From contig NZ_JANQOM010000013.1 in assembly GCF_028289625.1 (NCBI RefSeq), positions 124,001-188,000 on the forward strand: a stretch of DNA of 64,000 bases. The letters are read 5' to 3'. The notes under the pieces are model-generated. The model saw only the letters and a program-made list of their open reading frames with translations, was not told where the DNA came from and did not search any database. The stretch comes from Winogradskyella sp. (lineage in GTDB: Bacteria; Bacteroidota; Bacteroidia; Flavobacteriales; Flavobacteriaceae). The translations under genes and the position numbers were made by a program. Shown one piece after another: positions 8,008 to 16,545 of the stretch; position 1 is the first letter of the stretch, and the number at the start of each line of letters is the position of its first letter.

Positions 8008-8589
8008 ATGAAAGGAACGAATAAATCAATCCGGATTCAAGGAAAATTAATTTCTAAGCCCTCCTCAAATAGTAAACCTTGCGTGTTTTTAAGTCATAAA
8101 AAGGAAGATAAACAAGCATGTAAAGTTATTGGAAAGTATTTAACTAGTGCTGGGATTGATATTTTTCTAGATGAATATGATAAACAATTACAAAATGCTG
8201 TAGCTTCTGGGAATGCTAGATTAATTGTTAGCAGAATTAAAGAAGCTATTGATTACTCAACTCACATGTTGGTGGTGATTTCATTAAAGACATATCAATC
8301 CCAGTGGGTGCCATTTGAAATGGGATATGGCCACTCAGAATTGATAGATGACTCAAAATCTGATGGTTTGATTTTAAACTTATCCCTTTTGACTCTAAAA
8401 GATATTGTAAACCATAAGTTACCTGAATTTATGAAAATTGCTCATAAAATAGAGGGAATTAAAGGATTAAATAAGTATATATGTTCTCTAATTAGGCAAC
8501 CAGAACAAACTCTTATTAGTAAGAACTTAATTTCTAGCCATTCGGATATAGTTCATCCATTAAATAATGTTTTAGATTGGCAATTATAA
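8008..8589 (+). CDS. TIR-domain protein (second, TIR_2-like)
   Basis: A 193-residue protein with a TIR domain at about residues 25-150. CVFLSHKKEDKQACKVIGKY is the first strand/helix, GIDIFLDEYD the second strand, and SQWVPFEMGYGHS carries W100 and the predicted catalytic Glu104. It is clearly of a different TIR subtype from the gene at 6887; the two share only the fold motifs. About 40 C-terminal residues are unassigned. The start lies 12 nt after the Nmad2 gene and the gene is 9 nt before the membrane protein, so all are in one operon. A signalling NADase or an NAD-depleting effector are both possible. Confidence 0.78.
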   Translation: MKGTNKSIRIQGKLISKPSSNSKPCVFLSHKKEDKQACKVIGKYLTSAGIDIFLDEYDKQLQNAVASGNARLIVSRIKEAIDYSTHMLVVISLKTYQSQWVPFEMGYGHSELIDDSKSDGLILNLSLLTLKDIVNHKLPEFMKIAHKIEGIKGLNKYICSLIRQPEQTLISKNLISSHSDIVHPLNNVLDWQL

Positions 8590-8598
8590 AATAGTAAA

Positions 8599-9249
8599 AT
8601 GAAAATAATTGAATTCTTTTATGATAATGAAAACTATACTCTATCAATAGTGCTTAACATTTTTGGTATTTTATTGGTAGTTATACTATTCTTTTTGATA
8701 AGAAAAATATTGAAATGGATAAAAAATAAAAGCACTATTGGTTATGATATAAAATTAGCCAAATTGAAGTATAAAATTTTAGGTGCCGAATATGAATATC
8801 AAATTCAAGCCAACTATCAAAATATCGAAATAGCACATAAGATTTATATCGAGCTAATAACTAGGAAAGCTGCTATTTTGTTTGATGAAAAGGAAGATGT
8901 AATATCACAGATATACGATTCTTGGTATAAATTATTTGATATCACAAGGCAAGAACTGAAAAGTTATACTGGCGAATCTATACTAAATAAAAGTTCAGAT
9001 CAAATTACCAGTCTCTTAACCGACATTTTAAATAAAGGATTACGCCCTCATCTTACTAAATATCAAGCTGAATATAGAAAATGGTATCAAAACGAAGTTG
9101 ATAATCATGAAAACAATAAAAAAAGTCCTCAAGAAGTACAAAAGCAATATCCAAAGTATAAGGAATTGGTTAATTCATTAAAAGAAGTAAACAAATCGTT
9201 GATTGATTATTCAAATCAATTAAAAAATATTTGGCTTTCTGCTCGTTAA
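8599..9249 (+). CDS. Single-pass membrane protein with charged helical cytoplasmic region
   Basis: A 216-residue protein of unknown family. Residues about 13-35 are a strong membrane helix (SIVLNIFGILLVVILFFLIR) followed by a Lys-rich stretch, so the N-terminus is outside and the rest cytoplasmic. The remaining 170 residues are predominantly helical and rich in Lys, Glu and Tyr (for example KYQAEYRKWYQNEVDN). Last gene of the island, it ends just before a terminator. A membrane effector for a TIR-made signal is the attractive reading by analogy with other nucleotide-signal defence systems, but no family is recognised. Confidence 0.6.
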   Translation: MKIIEFFYDNENYTLSIVLNIFGILLVVILFFLIRKILKWIKNKSTIGYDIKLAKLKYKILGAEYEYQIQANYQNIEIAHKIYIELITRKAAILFDEKEDVISQIYDSWYKLFDITRQELKSYTGESILNKSSDQITSLLTDILNKGLRPHLTKYQAEYRKWYQNEVDNHENNKKSPQEVQKQYPKYKELVNSLKEVNKSLIDYSNQLKNIWLSAR

Positions 9250-9309
9250 AGCTAGTTTTCGTGCACCAAAGTCAGAAGTAAAAAGTCTTTTTAGCTAACG
9301 TAACGAATA

Positions 9310-9335
9310 AAAAAGCACCCTTTCAGGTGCTTTTT
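9310..9335. terminator. Bidirectional intrinsic terminator between island and gltD
   Basis: Perfect 10-bp stem (AAAAAGCACC and GGTGCTTTTT) with a 6-nt loop, giving an A-tract on one side and a U-tract on the other. It can end both the plus-strand island transcript and the minus-strand glt transcript. Confidence 0.88.
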
Positions 9336-9393
9336 AAAATTCTACACTAACTAATAATAACTTCCCTTAGAACATAGCAGTAGAATCTATAGG

Positions 9394-10860
9394 TTATACA
9401 CGTGGCAAATCACTCTCGTCTTTTAAAGGTAAATGCGATTCGCCCATGAGATAGGCATCCACATGGTGCGCTGCTTGGCGCCCTTCTGAAATGGCCCAAA
9501 CAATCAGCGACTGTCCGCGACGCATATCACCAGCCGCAAAAACACCAGGTACATTGGTCGCATAATCTTTGGTTGAAGCTTGGATGTTGGTTCTAAAGTC
9601 CATTTCCAATCCAAATTGCTCGGCTAAGGTTTTTTCTGAGCCTGTAAAGCCCAATGCCAAAAGTGCTAAGTCGCACTCCCATTCTTTTTCGGTGCCTTCA
9701 ATTTCTTTGAGTTGTGGACGCTCACCTGCTTTAAATAGCCATTCCACCTCCACGGTTTTTAAACCTCTAAGATTGCCGTTGCCATTACCTAAAAATTCCT
9801 TGGTCGATATACTAAAGAAACGCTCAACACCTTCTTTATGCGACGAACTCGTTCTCAGTTTCATCGGCCAATACGGCCAAGGTTGATGTGCTGGTCGACC
9901 TTCGGTAGGTTTGTCTAAAATTTCAAAATTGGTCACCGATTTCGCGCCATGACGATTGGAAGTGCCTATACAATCACTTCCTGTATCACCGCCTCCAATG
10001 ACAATGACATGCTTATCTTTTGCTGAAATAATGGCTTCAAAATCCACCAGACCATCCACATATTCATTATTCAATTTTAAGAAATCCATGGCTTGGGTGA
10101 CGCCTTTTAATTCCGATCCTGGAATTGGAATACTCCGTCTTACGGTAGCACCTCCACAAAGTACGATGGCATCAAAATCTTTCTTTAAGGCACTGGCTTC
10201 CACATTGACTCCGACATGGGCATTCGTTACAAAGGTGATGCCTTCTTCCCTTAGAACATTTAAACGTCGATCAATCACTTGTTTTTCCATCTTAAAATCC
10301 GGAATGCCATAACGCAATAAGCCACCTACTTTGGCATCGCGCTCAAACACAGTGACGTTATGTCCTGCCCTGTTAAGTTGCTGTGCTGCCGCCAATCCTG
10401 CTGGCCCAGAACCAATAACGGCAACGGTTTTATCGGTTCTTACTTTTGGTGGTTGGGCTGTAATCCAACCTTCTTCAAAAGCCGTTTCGACAATATTCTT
10501 CTCAATATTTTCAATCGTCACAGGATCTTCATTAATCCCTAACACACAAGCTTCCTCACATGGTGCTGGACACAAACGTCCTGTAAACTCTGGAAAATTA
10601 TTGGTTTTATGTAAAATCTCAGCAGCTTCCTTCCATTTGCCTTTATAGACTTTATCGTTAAAATCTGGAATAAAATTCCCAAGTGGACAACCACTATGGC
10701 AAAAGGGAATACCACAATCCATACAACGTGCGCCTTGATCTTTAAGTTGTTCTTCTTCTAGCGGAACGGTAAACTCCTTATAGTTTTTAATACGCTTTTT
10801 TGGCGCTATATAGCTTTCGTCCTGTCGCTCAAATTCTAAAAATCCTGTTATCTTTCCCAT
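9394..10860 (-). CDS. gltD: Glutamate synthase (NADPH) small subunit
   Basis: A 488-residue flavoprotein that passes electrons from NADPH through FAD to the large subunit. The N-terminal Cys clusters CMDCGIPFCHSGCPLGN and CPAPCEEACVLG bind 4Fe-4S centres. GSGPAGLAAAQQL is the FAD dinucleotide fold, and GGGDTGSDCIGTSNRHGA the NADPH-binding fold. FAAGDMRRGQSLIVWAISEGR is the conserved FAD-facing block. It is encoded 3 nt after gltB, so it is co-transcribed with it. Length is normal for the family. Confidence 0.97.
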   Translation of the reverse strand: MGKITGFLEFERQDESYIAPKKRIKNYKEFTVPLEEEQLKDQGARCMDCGIPFCHSGCPLGNFIPDFNDKVYKGKWKEAAEILHKTNNFPEFTGRLCPAPCEEACVLGINEDPVTIENIEKNIVETAFEEGWITAQPPKVRTDKTVAVIGSGPAGLAAAQQLNRAGHNVTVFERDAKVGGLLRYGIPDFKMEKQVIDRRLNVLREEGITFVTNAHVGVNVEASALKKDFDAIVLCGGATVRRSIPIPGSELKGVTQAMDFLKLNNEYVDGLVDFEAIISAKDKHVIVIGGGDTGSDCIGTSNRHGAKSVTNFEILDKPTEGRPAHQPWPYWPMKLRTSSSHKEGVERFFSISTKEFLGNGNGNLRGLKTVEVEWLFKAGERPQLKEIEGTEKEWECDLALLALGFTGSEKTLAEQFGLEMDFRTNIQASTKDYATNVPGVFAAGDMRRGQSLIVWAISEGRQAAHHVDAYLMGESHLPLKDESDLPRV

Positions 10861-10863
10861 GAC

Positions 10864-13800
10864 TTAAGCTGTTTCTAATTGTTCTTGTTCTAATCGTAAT
10901 AAGGCCTGTCTGTACTCTTCCGGAAGTACTTTCTTGAACTTTGGAAGATAGTTATCCCAATTGGCTAAAATACGCTTCGCTAAAGGACTCGTCGTCGCGA
11001 TGTAATGATTTTCAATCAATGTTTTTAGCTGGTTCTCGTCCTCGTTTAAAACTACTGAATCTATGTTTAAATCTGCTGAATTACATAAGGATGTAAAGGT
11101 GTCATCGCTATCCAAAACATAGGCAATACCTCCACTCATTCCTGCACCAAAATTCCGACCTACACTTCCTAATATCACCGCAACACCTCCTGTCATATAT
11201 TCACAACCATGGTCACCGATACCCTCCACCACAGCTTTGGCCCCTGAGTTTCTAACACAGAAGCGTTCACCAGCTTTTCCATTGATATACACTTCACCAC
11301 TTGTGGCTCCATAAAGCGTCACATTACCTGTAATGATATTGTCTTCAGGAACGATAGTACTCTCAGCAGGGACTTTAATGATGAGTTTTCCACCAGATAA
11401 ACCCTTACCTAAATAATCGTTGGTATTGCCATGAACCGTCATACTCACCCCTTTAGTGGTAAACGCCCCAAAGCTTTGTCCAGCAGACCCACTAAAATCG
11501 ATGTTAATCGTATCTTCTGGCAGTCCTTGTGCACCATAAATTTTAGATATTTCGTTGCTCAGAATAGCACCTACTGCGCGATCCATATTGGTAATTGGTA
11601 AGTCTAAATGCGTGCGTTGTCTTCTAAACAATGCTTGATGTGCCTTCTTTATAATCTGGAAATCCAAATGGGTTTCTAAATTATGGTCTTGTTGCTCTGT
11701 GTTATGAAGTTTGACGTCGTCCGCCACCTCAACTTTATGAAGAATTGGTGTTAAATCAATTCCCGACGCTTTATAATGCTCAATGGCTTTATTGCGATTT
11801 AATTTATGTACCTGACCTACCATTTCATTGACCGTTCTAAAGCCAAGTTTGGCCATAATCTCACGTAATTCTCTCGCTACGAAATACATGTAGTTGACTA
11901 CGTGCTCTGGTTTTCCTTTGAACTTTTTTCGCAACTCAGGGTTTTGGGTAGCAATGCCTACAGGGCAAGTGTTTAAATGACAGGCACGCATCATAATACA
12001 ACCTGAAGCGACCAATGGTGCTGTGGCAAATCCGAATTCTTCAGCGCCCAACAAACAAGCTATGGCCACATCTCGACCTGTCTTTAATTGGCCATCACAC
12101 TCTAAAACGACGCGGTTTCGCAAGTCATTCATTACTAAGGTTTGTTGGGCTTCGGCTATTCCTAATTCCCATGGTAAACCTGCATGGCGTAATGAGGTTA
12201 ATGGAGAGGCTCCTGTTCCGCCATCAAAACCAGAGATGAGTATGACGTCTGCCTTAGCTTTGGCAACACCAGCCGCCACAGTTCCGACACCGACTTCAGA
12301 GACTAATTTCACATTGATTCGTGCTTCTCTATTGGCGGATTTTGCATCGTATATCAATTGTGATAAATCTTCAATGGAATAAATATCATGGTGCGGTGGT
12401 GGAGAAATCAAACCGACATAAGGTGTCGAATTTCGTGTTTTGGCAATTTCGCGATTGACTTTTGGTCCTGGCAGTTGCCCTCCTTCTCCCGGTTTTGCTC
12501 CTTGTGCTATTTTAATTTGAATTTCATTAGCATTGGTTAAATAGTTGGAAGTAACTCCAAATCGCCCTGATGCGATTTGTTTAATCGCTGAGTTTCGCCA
12601 ATCGCCTTGCGAACTTTTGTAAAAACGTTCTTGGTCTTCACCTCCTTCACCAGAATTGGATTTTCCCCCTATTCTGTTCATGGCTATGGCTAAATTTTCA
12701 TGAGCTTCCTTACTAATCGAACCATAAGACATGGCTCCTGTTTTAAAACGCTTTACGATTTCGGTCCATGACTCTACTTCTTCAAGTGGAATGGGATCGA
12801 ACTGATCAAATTCAAATAAACCTCTAATGGTCATTAGATTTTTAGACTGATCGTTCACCAACTTAGAATATTCCTTATAGGTTGAGGCCTTGTTTGTTCG
12901 CACCGCTTCTTGAAGCTTGGCTACTGTCAATGGATTAAACATGTGCTTTTCCTGTCCACGTCGCCATCTGTAATCGCCTCCAATTTCTATATCAGCATTG
13001 GTGTCATTCACCTGAAATGCTTTTCTATGGCGTTTTACAATTTCTTGTTCAATCTCCCGCAACCCAATTCCTTGAATACGTGTTGGTGTATTAGGAAAGT
13101 ATTTTTCAACCGTAGCGGTATTGATACCAATACATTCGAATAATTGGGATGCTCTGTATGAGTTTAAGGTTGAAATCCCAATCTTATTCATCACCTTCAA
13201 AATGCCTTTTCCGATGGCCTTGTTGTAATTTTTAATGGCTGTGAGGTATTCTAGATCGGTGACATCATTCGTATTGATTTGTTCTTGAACAATCTCATTG
13301 ACGATATACGGATTAACGGCACTGGCTCCAAAACCAAACAGTAACGCAAAATGATGGACTTCGCGAGGTTCGGCAGATTCAATAATGATACTTACTTGAG
13401 AGCGCTTGCCTAGCTTGTGTAGTGAATGATTAACGTATGAACATGCTAATAACGCAGGGATAGGTGCATGATTTTCATCGACATAGCGATCCGAAAGTAT
13501 GATGATGTTTGTGCCTTGATCTACGGCTTTTGATGCCTTCGTTACCAAATTATCCAACGCTACTTCCAATTCATTCAAACCTCTATTCACTTCATATAAC
13601 ATTGAAATCGACGTGACTTTAAATTCTGGGTTTGAGTCATAATTTCTAATCTTATCTAAATCGTGCTTGGAAATAACAGGGTTTTGAATTTTCAATTTCT
13701 TACAATGTTCCGCATTGATATCGAACAAATTAACATCGCTACCCAGTGTTAAACTAATGTCGGTAATCAACTCTTCTCGAATACCATCTAATGGCGGGTT

Positions 13801-15363
13801 GGTGACTTGTGCAAACAATTGCTTAAAGTAGTTATACACTAATTGCGGACGTTCTGACAAGACTGCAATCGGTGTATCGCTTCCCATAGAACCAATGGGC
13901 TCTTTACCCAATTGTGCCATTGGTCTTATAATGGTATTTAAATCTTCTTGTGTATAACCAAAAACAATTTCGCGTTTTTTCAAATCAATTTCATCGTATA
14001 AAATCGGCCCTTTTTTAGCGGAGATATCCTTAAGGTGAATTAAATGTTCGTCCAACCATTTTCTATAGGTATACTTGGACGCGATTTTTTCCTTTATTTC
14101 TTCGTCATTAACAATTCTCCCTTCATTCATATCTACCAAGAACATCTTACCTGGCTCCAAACGACCATGATACTCCACATTTTCTGGTTTTATATCTACC
14201 ACTCCAGTTTCGGAAGACATGATCACATTGCCGTTTTTGGTCACTGTATATCTAGATGGACGCAATCCATTTCTATCCAAAACGGCTCCTATATAATTAC
14301 CATCCGTAAAAGGAATGGATGCCGGACCGTCCCAAGGCTCCATGACACAAGAATTATACTCATAGAATGCTCTTTTAGCATCAGACATATTTGGGTTTTT
14401 CTCCCATGCTTCTGGCACCAACATCATCATGGCTTCCGGTAAAGAACGGCCTGTCATTAATAATAATTCAACCACCATATCTAATGTTGCCGAATCTGAT
14501 TTTCCTTTTAAAACCGTTGGAAGGATTTTTTTGATATCATCACCAAAGGCTTCGCTCTTCATAATTTCCTCGCGCGAGAACATGCGAGACACATTACCTC
14601 TTAATGTATTAATTTCTCCATTATGGCATATATATCTAAAGGGTTGCGCCAAATCCCAAGTTGGGAAGGTATTGGTAGAAAAACGCTGATGCACTAGAGC
14701 GAGTCGCGTATCTAATGCCGAGTTGAACAAATCGAGATAATACGCATTGATATGTTCAGGCTTTAGTAGTCCTTTGAATATAATAACCTTTGTGGATAGA
14801 CTTGGCAGATAAAAAAACTGGGATTCCGACAATCTAGAGTTATATATGGTATGTTCTGCAATTTTTCTGGCAGCGAATAGTTTTAAATTGAAATCTTGAT
14901 CGGATTGACCACCATTTTCTTTACCAATAAACACTTGTTTTACATGCGGTTCTGTTGTTTTGGCTATGTCTCCTAAAATAGCGCTATTAACGGGTACATC
15001 TCTCCAGCCAATAAGGTTTAGTCCTTGATTTTTGATTTCGGTTTCAAAAACATCGATACAATAGTTACGTTGATTTTCTTTTCTAGGCAAAAACACGTTA
15101 CCCACAGCATATTGACCTGCCTCTGGTAAATCAAACTCACAAAATATTTTAAAAAAGTTATGTGGAATATCAATTAAAATTCCCGCTCCATCTCCTGTAA
15201 CACCATCGGCACTTACTGCTCCACGATGTTCAAGTTTTACTAAAATTTCGAGCGCTTTGTGTATAATGTCATTAGAGCGTTGTCCGGTTAAACTACAAAT
15301 AAATCCTGCACCGCAATTATCATGTTCAAATTCTGGTAAATAAAGACCTTGTTTCTTCAGCAT
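10864..15363 (-). CDS. gltB: Glutamate synthase large subunit
   Basis: A 1499-residue ferredoxin/NADPH-type GOGAT alpha chain that makes two glutamates from glutamine and 2-oxoglutarate. The N-terminal Ntn-amidotransferase begins with HDNCGAGFICSL; Cys17 should become the catalytic N-terminus after removal of a 16-residue propeptide. The FMN-binding central domain includes GEGGEDQERFYKSSQGDWRN and GFDGGTGASPLTSLRHAGLP. CIMMRACHLNTCPVGIATQ binds the 3Fe-4S cluster. The C-terminal beta-helix (GSAGQSFGAF, GxxG-rich) is complete. It is transcribed away from the outer-membrane-protein/P-II/amt genes across a shared control region. Confidence 0.98.
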   Translation of the reverse strand: MLKKQGLYLPEFEHDNCGAGFICSLTGQRSNDIIHKALEILVKLEHRGAVSADGVTGDGAGILIDIPHNFFKIFCEFDLPEAGQYAVGNVFLPRKENQRNYCIDVFETEIKNQGLNLIGWRDVPVNSAILGDIAKTTEPHVKQVFIGKENGGQSDQDFNLKLFAARKIAEHTIYNSRLSESQFFYLPSLSTKVIIFKGLLKPEHINAYYLDLFNSALDTRLALVHQRFSTNTFPTWDLAQPFRYICHNGEINTLRGNVSRMFSREEIMKSEAFGDDIKKILPTVLKGKSDSATLDMVVELLLMTGRSLPEAMMMLVPEAWEKNPNMSDAKRAFYEYNSCVMEPWDGPASIPFTDGNYIGAVLDRNGLRPSRYTVTKNGNVIMSSETGVVDIKPENVEYHGRLEPGKMFLVDMNEGRIVNDEEIKEKIASKYTYRKWLDEHLIHLKDISAKKGPILYDEIDLKKREIVFGYTQEDLNTIIRPMAQLGKEPIGSMGSDTPIAVLSERPQLVYNYFKQLFAQVTNPPLDGIREELITDISLTLGSDVNLFDINAEHCKKLKIQNPVISKHDLDKIRNYDSNPEFKVTSISMLYEVNRGLNELEVALDNLVTKASKAVDQGTNIIILSDRYVDENHAPIPALLACSYVNHSLHKLGKRSQVSIIIESAEPREVHHFALLFGFGASAVNPYIVNEIVQEQINTNDVTDLEYLTAIKNYNKAIGKGILKVMNKIGISTLNSYRASQLFECIGINTATVEKYFPNTPTRIQGIGLREIEQEIVKRHRKAFQVNDTNADIEIGGDYRWRRGQEKHMFNPLTVAKLQEAVRTNKASTYKEYSKLVNDQSKNLMTIRGLFEFDQFDPIPLEEVESWTEIVKRFKTGAMSYGSISKEAHENLAIAMNRIGGKSNSGEGGEDQERFYKSSQGDWRNSAIKQIASGRFGVTSNYLTNANEIQIKIAQGAKPGEGGQLPGPKVNREIAKTRNSTPYVGLISPPPHHDIYSIEDLSQLIYDAKSANREARINVKLVSEVGVGTVAAGVAKAKADVILISGFDGGTGASPLTSLRHAGLPWELGIAEAQQTLVMNDLRNRVVLECDGQLKTGRDVAIACLLGAEEFGFATAPLVASGCIMMRACHLNTCPVGIATQNPELRKKFKGKPEHVVNYMYFVARELREIMAKLGFRTVNEMVGQVHKLNRNKAIEHYKASGIDLTPILHKVEVADDVKLHNTEQQDHNLETHLDFQIIKKAHQALFRRQRTHLDLPITNMDRAVGAILSNEISKIYGAQGLPEDTINIDFSGSAGQSFGAFTTKGVSMTVHGNTNDYLGKGLSGGKLIIKVPAESTIVPEDNIITGNVTLYGATSGEVYINGKAGERFCVRNSGAKAVVEGIGDHGCEYMTGGVAVILGSVGRNFGAGMSGGIAYVLDSDDTFTSLCNSADLNIDSVVLNEDENQLKTLIENHYIATTSPLAKRILANWDNYLPKFKKVLPEEYRQALLRLEQEQLETA

Positions 15364-15435
15364 AATTCCTAAATTTTTGAGGGTTTTTCAATCCTTATTA
15401 TATCACTAATATATAGTCAAGAATCCTATTAGAAA

Positions 15436-15453
15436 AAAAGTGAAATCACTTTT
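15436..15453. promoter_or_regulatory. 18-bp perfect palindrome upstream of gltB
   Basis: The sequence AAAAGTGAAATCACTTTT is perfectly self-complementary apart from its 2-nt centre. It lies about 73 bp upstream of the gltB start, within the likely 5' leader or promoter. It is a candidate binding site for a dimeric regulator; the regulator is unknown. Confidence 0.45.
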
Positions 15454-15560
15454 CCCATATCGATAATTAAGTGCGTTTTTAATGAAAAATCATCAATAAA
15501 AAGCTGATAAATTAAAAATTAATCAATGAATTATTTTTCAATAAAAATTGTAAAATATTA

Positions 15561-15574
15561 CGAAAACGTTTTCG
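15561..15574. promoter_or_regulatory. 14-bp perfect palindrome, LacI/GalR-style half sites
   Basis: CGAAAACGTTTTCG is a perfect palindrome with the central CG and GAAAAC/GTTTTC half sites typical of LacI-family operators. It lies about 200 bp upstream of gltB in the divergent control region. The assignment of a regulator class is by motif resemblance only. Confidence 0.45.
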
Positions 15575-15678
15575 AAAAATCATTTTTTGTAAGAATAATT
15601 TAACAAAAATGCCAAAATATTGAAAAATATTGAATTTACTAATTGTTGATTTTATAAAAATCATTTAAAAAATAGTCT

Positions 15679-15700
15679 TACCCCTAATTTTTTTAGGGTA
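15679..15700. promoter_or_regulatory. Paired TACCC(C)TA...TAGGG(G)TA box, copy 1
   Basis: Inverted repeat TACCCCTAATTTTTTTAGGG plus TA, with a T-rich centre. A second copy lies 54 bp downstream (15733) with the same arms and a T-rich core, but with the extra C/G on the other arm. Two matching boxes in front of a P-II/amt operon suggest a nitrogen-responsive operator pair. Confidence 0.6.
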
Positions 15701-15732
15701 TAAAATATGATATTCATAAAAATTATAATTCT

Positions 15733-15753
15733 TACCCTATTTTTTTAGGGGTA
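15733..15753. promoter_or_regulatory. Paired TACCC(C)TA...TAGGG(G)TA box, copy 2
   Basis: The inverted repeat arms TACCCTA and TAGGGGTA flank a T-tract. The box ends 15 bp upstream of the -7 element at 15769, so it occupies the -33 region, where no TTTG element is seen. Its position fits an activator replacing the -33 contact or a repressor blocking it. Confidence 0.6.
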
Positions 15754-15768
15754 TTAAATAAAATAAAA

Positions 15769-15776
15769 TAGTTTTG
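15769..15776 (+). promoter_or_regulatory. -7 promoter element for the OMP/P-II/amt operon
   Basis: TAGTTTTG is a perfect match to the Bacteroidota TAnnTTTG box, 33 bp upstream of the ATG at 15809. No -33 TTTG lies at the usual 19-21 bp spacing, where operator copy 2 sits instead. Confidence 0.6.
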
Positions 15777-15808
15777 GTCACTAACTAACTTTTTAAACAT
15801 AAAGAATT

Positions 15809-16540
15809 ATGAGAAAAAAAATTACACTTTTTATGCTTTTAGTAGCAATGGGTTTATTTGCTCAAGAAACAACTGAAGAAGAAAAGTTGAGCGTTGGGCT
15901 AAGCATTAATCATGATGCATTTTTTGGACTTAATCCTATGATGACATTTGGTTATGACGTGAGCGAAGCAGGTACAATCACAGCTTACGGCATTCAATGG
16001 GGAGCGGGAACAGGAAGTGACTGGGGCCAATGGACTGAATTTGGAATCGGTTACAACCATACTGTTGGAAACTTTGACATCAATCCTCAAATTGGTTTCA
16101 CTTTTGGAAGTTTACTTTCTAGTGGTGCAGCCCAAGAGGGCATTGTTGGAGATGGTATTGTCCCTAACCTAACCGTCAATTTTGGTTCTGAGAAATTTGA
16201 AGGTCAATTCTATTTCGGGTATTATGCCGCTTTGAGCGATAATACGGAAGCTGGAGATTCTACCAATAACTACGTGCATTACTGGGCGAATTTTGGATAC
16301 AAGGTAGCCTCATTTTTCTCCTTTGGAGCGCACTTTGAGGAACTTTATCTATCTGGAGGTGAAACCAATGGAGGCGGTGATTTAGACCGTGTTGATGGTT
16401 ACGTTTGGTTTGGTCCTTATTTACAATTTCAAAAAGGTAATGCAGGGCTTAGACTTTCATTTGGTGGTAATTTAGCCGATGAAGATGATCGTTTTGCGCC
16501 AAATGATTTTTACAAACTGTCATTCTTTATAACGCTCTAA
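15809..16540 (+). CDS. Outer-membrane beta-barrel-like protein of a nitrogen operon
   Basis: A 243-residue protein with a clear signal peptide (MRKKITLFMLLVAMGLFAQE, cleavage near residue 19). The mature chain alternates aromatic and small polar residues in beta-hairpin fashion (FGIGYNHTVGNFDINPQIGF, VHYWANFGYKVASFFSFG) and ends in an aromatic-rich strand FYKLSFFITL, as outer-membrane barrels do. It lies first in an operon with P-II and Amt, so it may admit a nitrogen compound through the outer membrane. That role is inference; no named family is certain. Confidence 0.7.
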   Translation: MRKKITLFMLLVAMGLFAQETTEEEKLSVGLSINHDAFFGLNPMMTFGYDVSEAGTITAYGIQWGAGTGSDWGQWTEFGIGYNHTVGNFDINPQIGFTFGSLLSSGAAQEGIVGDGIVPNLTVNFGSEKFEGQFYFGYYAALSDNTEAGDSTNNYVHYWANFGYKVASFFSFGAHFEELYLSGGETNGGGDLDRVDGYVWFGPYLQFQKGNAGLRLSFGGNLADEDDRFAPNDFYKLSFFITL

Positions 16541-16545
16541 TAGGA

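Larger units (their letters stand above)
15364..15808. other. Divergent nitrogen-control region (gltBD / OMP-P-II-amt)
   Basis: A 445-bp, very AT-rich non-coding region between two divergent nitrogen-assimilation operons. It holds four palindromic sites, listed separately (15436, 15561, 15679, 15733), and one good -7 box (15769). No gene is visible. A minus-strand -7 box for gltB with a good match was not found. Confidence 0.75.

Noticed and set aside
5026..9249. Canonical Thoeris system
   Set aside because: A ThsB-like TIR is present, but no SIR2/SLOG or macro-domain ThsA is encoded in the island or beside it.
5026..9249. Prophage remnant
   Set aside because: Although MazG, Nmad2 and HMUDK-like families occur in phages, there is no integrase, structural, lysis or packaging gene and no att-like repeat.
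9569..10648. Open frames antisense to gltD
   Set aside because: Overlap completely with a well-supported gene and have compositions expected of reverse-strand reading.
12023..12382. Open frames antisense to gltB (also 13 and 14 kb)
   Set aside because: They are shadows of the highly conserved gltB frame, with no start context or family motif.
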